Of a stretch of DNA of 64,000 nt, positions 63,113-64,000 are shown one piece after another. The first letter of the stretch is position 1; the number at the start of each line of letters is the position of its first letter. Position numbers and translations under genes: made by a program. Below the pieces are notes generated by a model. That model had not been told where the DNA came from. It searched no databases and saw only the letters and a list, made by a program, of their open reading frames with translations. The DNA comes from Bifidobacterium ruminantium DSM 6489 (lineage in GTDB: Bacteria > Actinomycetota > Actinomycetes > Actinomycetales > Bifidobacteriaceae), in assembly GCF_000770925.1 (NCBI RefSeq), contig NZ_JDTK01000002.1:124001-188000 (forward strand), read 5' to 3'.

Positions 63113-63291
63113 GGTGGCGGCCGGATATACGTTGACGGCACACTCAAGGCCGTTCGGCCAAGCTTACGGCCTTACAACGTATATCCGGCCGCCCACCTCG
63201 CTTTGGGGATTTCTATAGATTTGCGCATATGCATTAACGACACGCTCCGAGCCGCTCAGGCCGAGTCTTTACGGTCTTATAACGCATATGC
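63113..63291. repeat. Tandem pair of related cruciform elements
   Basis: Copy A (63113-63197) has arms GGTGGCGGCCGGATATACGT and ACGTATATCCGGCCG closing a 40-nt interior with AAGGCCG and CGGCCTT. Copy B (63225-63291) has weaker arms GCATATGCATTA/TAACGCATATGC and an interior related in sequence and layout. No gene was found in 63023-63436 apart from these and the flanking terminators. Confidence 0.65.
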
Positions 63292-63401
63292 CGGCCTCCA
63301 CCTCCTTTCATTTGTATGTTGCTATTTTTTGTGTGCCCGCCTTTATTTTGGGTGTGTTGCGACAGCGGATATTGGCGTGGGGAGGGAGGGGAGAGGGAAA
63401 A

Positions 63402-63432
63402 GAAAAACCCCAGCGGGTTGGGCTGGGGTTTG
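63402..63432 (-). terminator. Terminator of tRNA-Asp
   Basis: On the minus strand, AACCCCAGC pairs with GCTGGGGTT and is followed by TTTCTTTT. Confidence 0.9.
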
Positions 63433-63436
63433 GTGG

Positions 63437-63510
63437 CGACCACGGCCGGACTTGAACCGGTGACCTCCGCCGTGACAGGGCGGCGCTCTAACCAACTGAG
63501 CTACGCGGCC
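63437..63510 (-). tRNA. tRNA-Asp (anticodon GUC)
   Basis: The minus strand folds into a 74-nt cloverleaf with acceptor GGCCGCG/CGTGGTC and D arm GTAGCTCAGTTGGTTAGAG. The anticodon loop is CTGTCAC (anticodon GTC) and the T arm carries GGTTCAAGTCC. CCA is not encoded. Confidence 0.95.
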
Positions 63511-63626
63511 GTTGTTTCAATCTTGCGACTGACAACAGATAGAAATATTACGGCAAAATCATCATCATGCAAATTACGGCGTGTCATGATTGTCGCAATC
63601 GATTAAAAAGGTGTTGATAAGATATG

Positions 63627-63669
63627 GAAAACCGCCTTGCATAAGGGAAAACTCCCATGCAAGACGGTT
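63627..63669 (-). terminator. Terminator downstream of galE
   Basis: On the minus strand, GAACCGTCTTGCAT pairs with ATGCAAGGCGGTTTTC (one mismatch) around GGGAGTTTTCCCTT, itself able to pair. It ends in a T-rich stretch. Confidence 0.8.
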
Positions 63670-63732
63670 CCTCATCGTGTTTTCAGTGTGTTGCCGTATA
63701 CCGACGACGGCAACGACAACCGATTACGGAGA

Positions 63733-64000
63733 CTAGTCTTCCTGCTTCCAGGTGCCGACGTCGATGTGATGCTCCGGATTGGCCTGCCATGCGGCCCAGG
63801 CGGACTTCACGATGTCCTCGACGTTGTACTTGGCGTGCCAGCCCATTTCCTCGTTGATGCGCTTCGGGGAGCCGATCAGGTGCGGCGGGTCGCCTGCGCG
63901 GCGGGCCATGACGGTCTCCTTGAACGGCAGGCCGGTGACCTTCTTGACCTCATCGACGATCTGGCGCACGGAGGTGCCTTCGCCGGTGCCGACGTTGAAC
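63733..64000 (-). CDS. galE: UDP-glucose 4-epimerase, C-terminal part (5' end outside window)
   Basis: The last 89 codons of an epimerase gene running off the window edge. FNVGTGEGTSVRQIVDEVKK followed by RRAGDPPHLIGSPKRINEE and the C-terminal EDIVKSAWAAWQANPE matches GalE. It interconverts UDP-glucose and UDP-galactose in the Leloir and lacto-N-biose pathways. Pgm, elsewhere in this window, feeds the same glucose-1-phosphate pool. Confidence 0.93.
   Translation of the reverse strand, partial: FNVGTGEGTSVRQIVDEVKKVTGLPFKETVMARRAGDPPHLIGSPKRINEEMGWHAKYNVEDIVKSAWAAWQANPEHHIDVGTWKQED

Overview
The window reads as a chromosomal segment of a Bifidobacterium (high-GC actinobacterium). This rests on gene content and order: the secY-adk-infA-rpmJ-rpsM-rpsK-rpoA-rplQ block, the tiny bS22 protein, SenX3/PhoU-type genes, PspC sensor proteins, oleate hydratase, a DUF2530 protein and galE/pgm. 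The species cannot be fixed from the sequence alone. Gene density is high. Four tRNAs are present: Ser-CGA, Ser-UGA, Pro-CGG and Asp-GUC. No insertion sequence, prophage or CRISPR array was seen.

Layout: 1-5.5 kb is the end of the ribosomal protein superoperon with secY, adk, infA and rpoA, followed by truA. 6.7-9.7 kb is a two-gene unit of an ATP-grasp/alpha-E fusion and a transglutaminase-like protein. 10-18 kb carries a lipoprotein gene and then the translation/cofactor run nusA-infB-rbfA-truB-ribF. 18-23 kb holds radA, a membrane-anchored unknown, bS22, rpiA and an extended RNase H. 22.9-25.1 kb is a LytTR response regulator with a GHKL kinase that is frameshifted at a G5 tract. 25.4-30.3 kb holds pgm and a PTS permease with its BglG/LicT-type antiterminator.

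30.5-33 kb has a lipid-kinase-like gene and serS. 33.5-38.6 kb is a catabolic-looking cassette: an APH-family kinase, an ethanolamine-type permease, a class III PLP enzyme and a GntR/UTRA regulator. 38.6-43.5 kb is an envelope-stress-like module: a NarL-type regulator, a PspC-domain kinase and two divergent membrane proteins. 43.5-46.8 kb has a membrane alpha/beta hydrolase and an MFS transporter flanked on both sides by pairs of 40-bp palindromes. 47-53 kb holds lysS, menA, gpmA and oleate hydratase. 53.4-57 kb holds phoU, a kinase lacking its phospho-acceptor His, a DUF2530 gene and serC. 57-60.2 kb holds two cell-wall hydrolases and a tandem UspA protein. 60.3-64 kb holds an OsmC protein, thyA-folA-LMW-PTP, a duplicated cruciform element and the 3' end of galE.

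Points of most interest are the kinase with Glu in place of its H-box His, the putative amino-alcohol phosphorylation/elimination cassette with a shared upstream 13-mer, the phased palindromes around the MFS gene, the twin cruciform near 63.2 kb, the homopolymer frameshift in the AgrC-like kinase, and a recurrent leaderless start architecture (-10-like hexamer ending 7-8 nt before the start codon) at about 13 genes.
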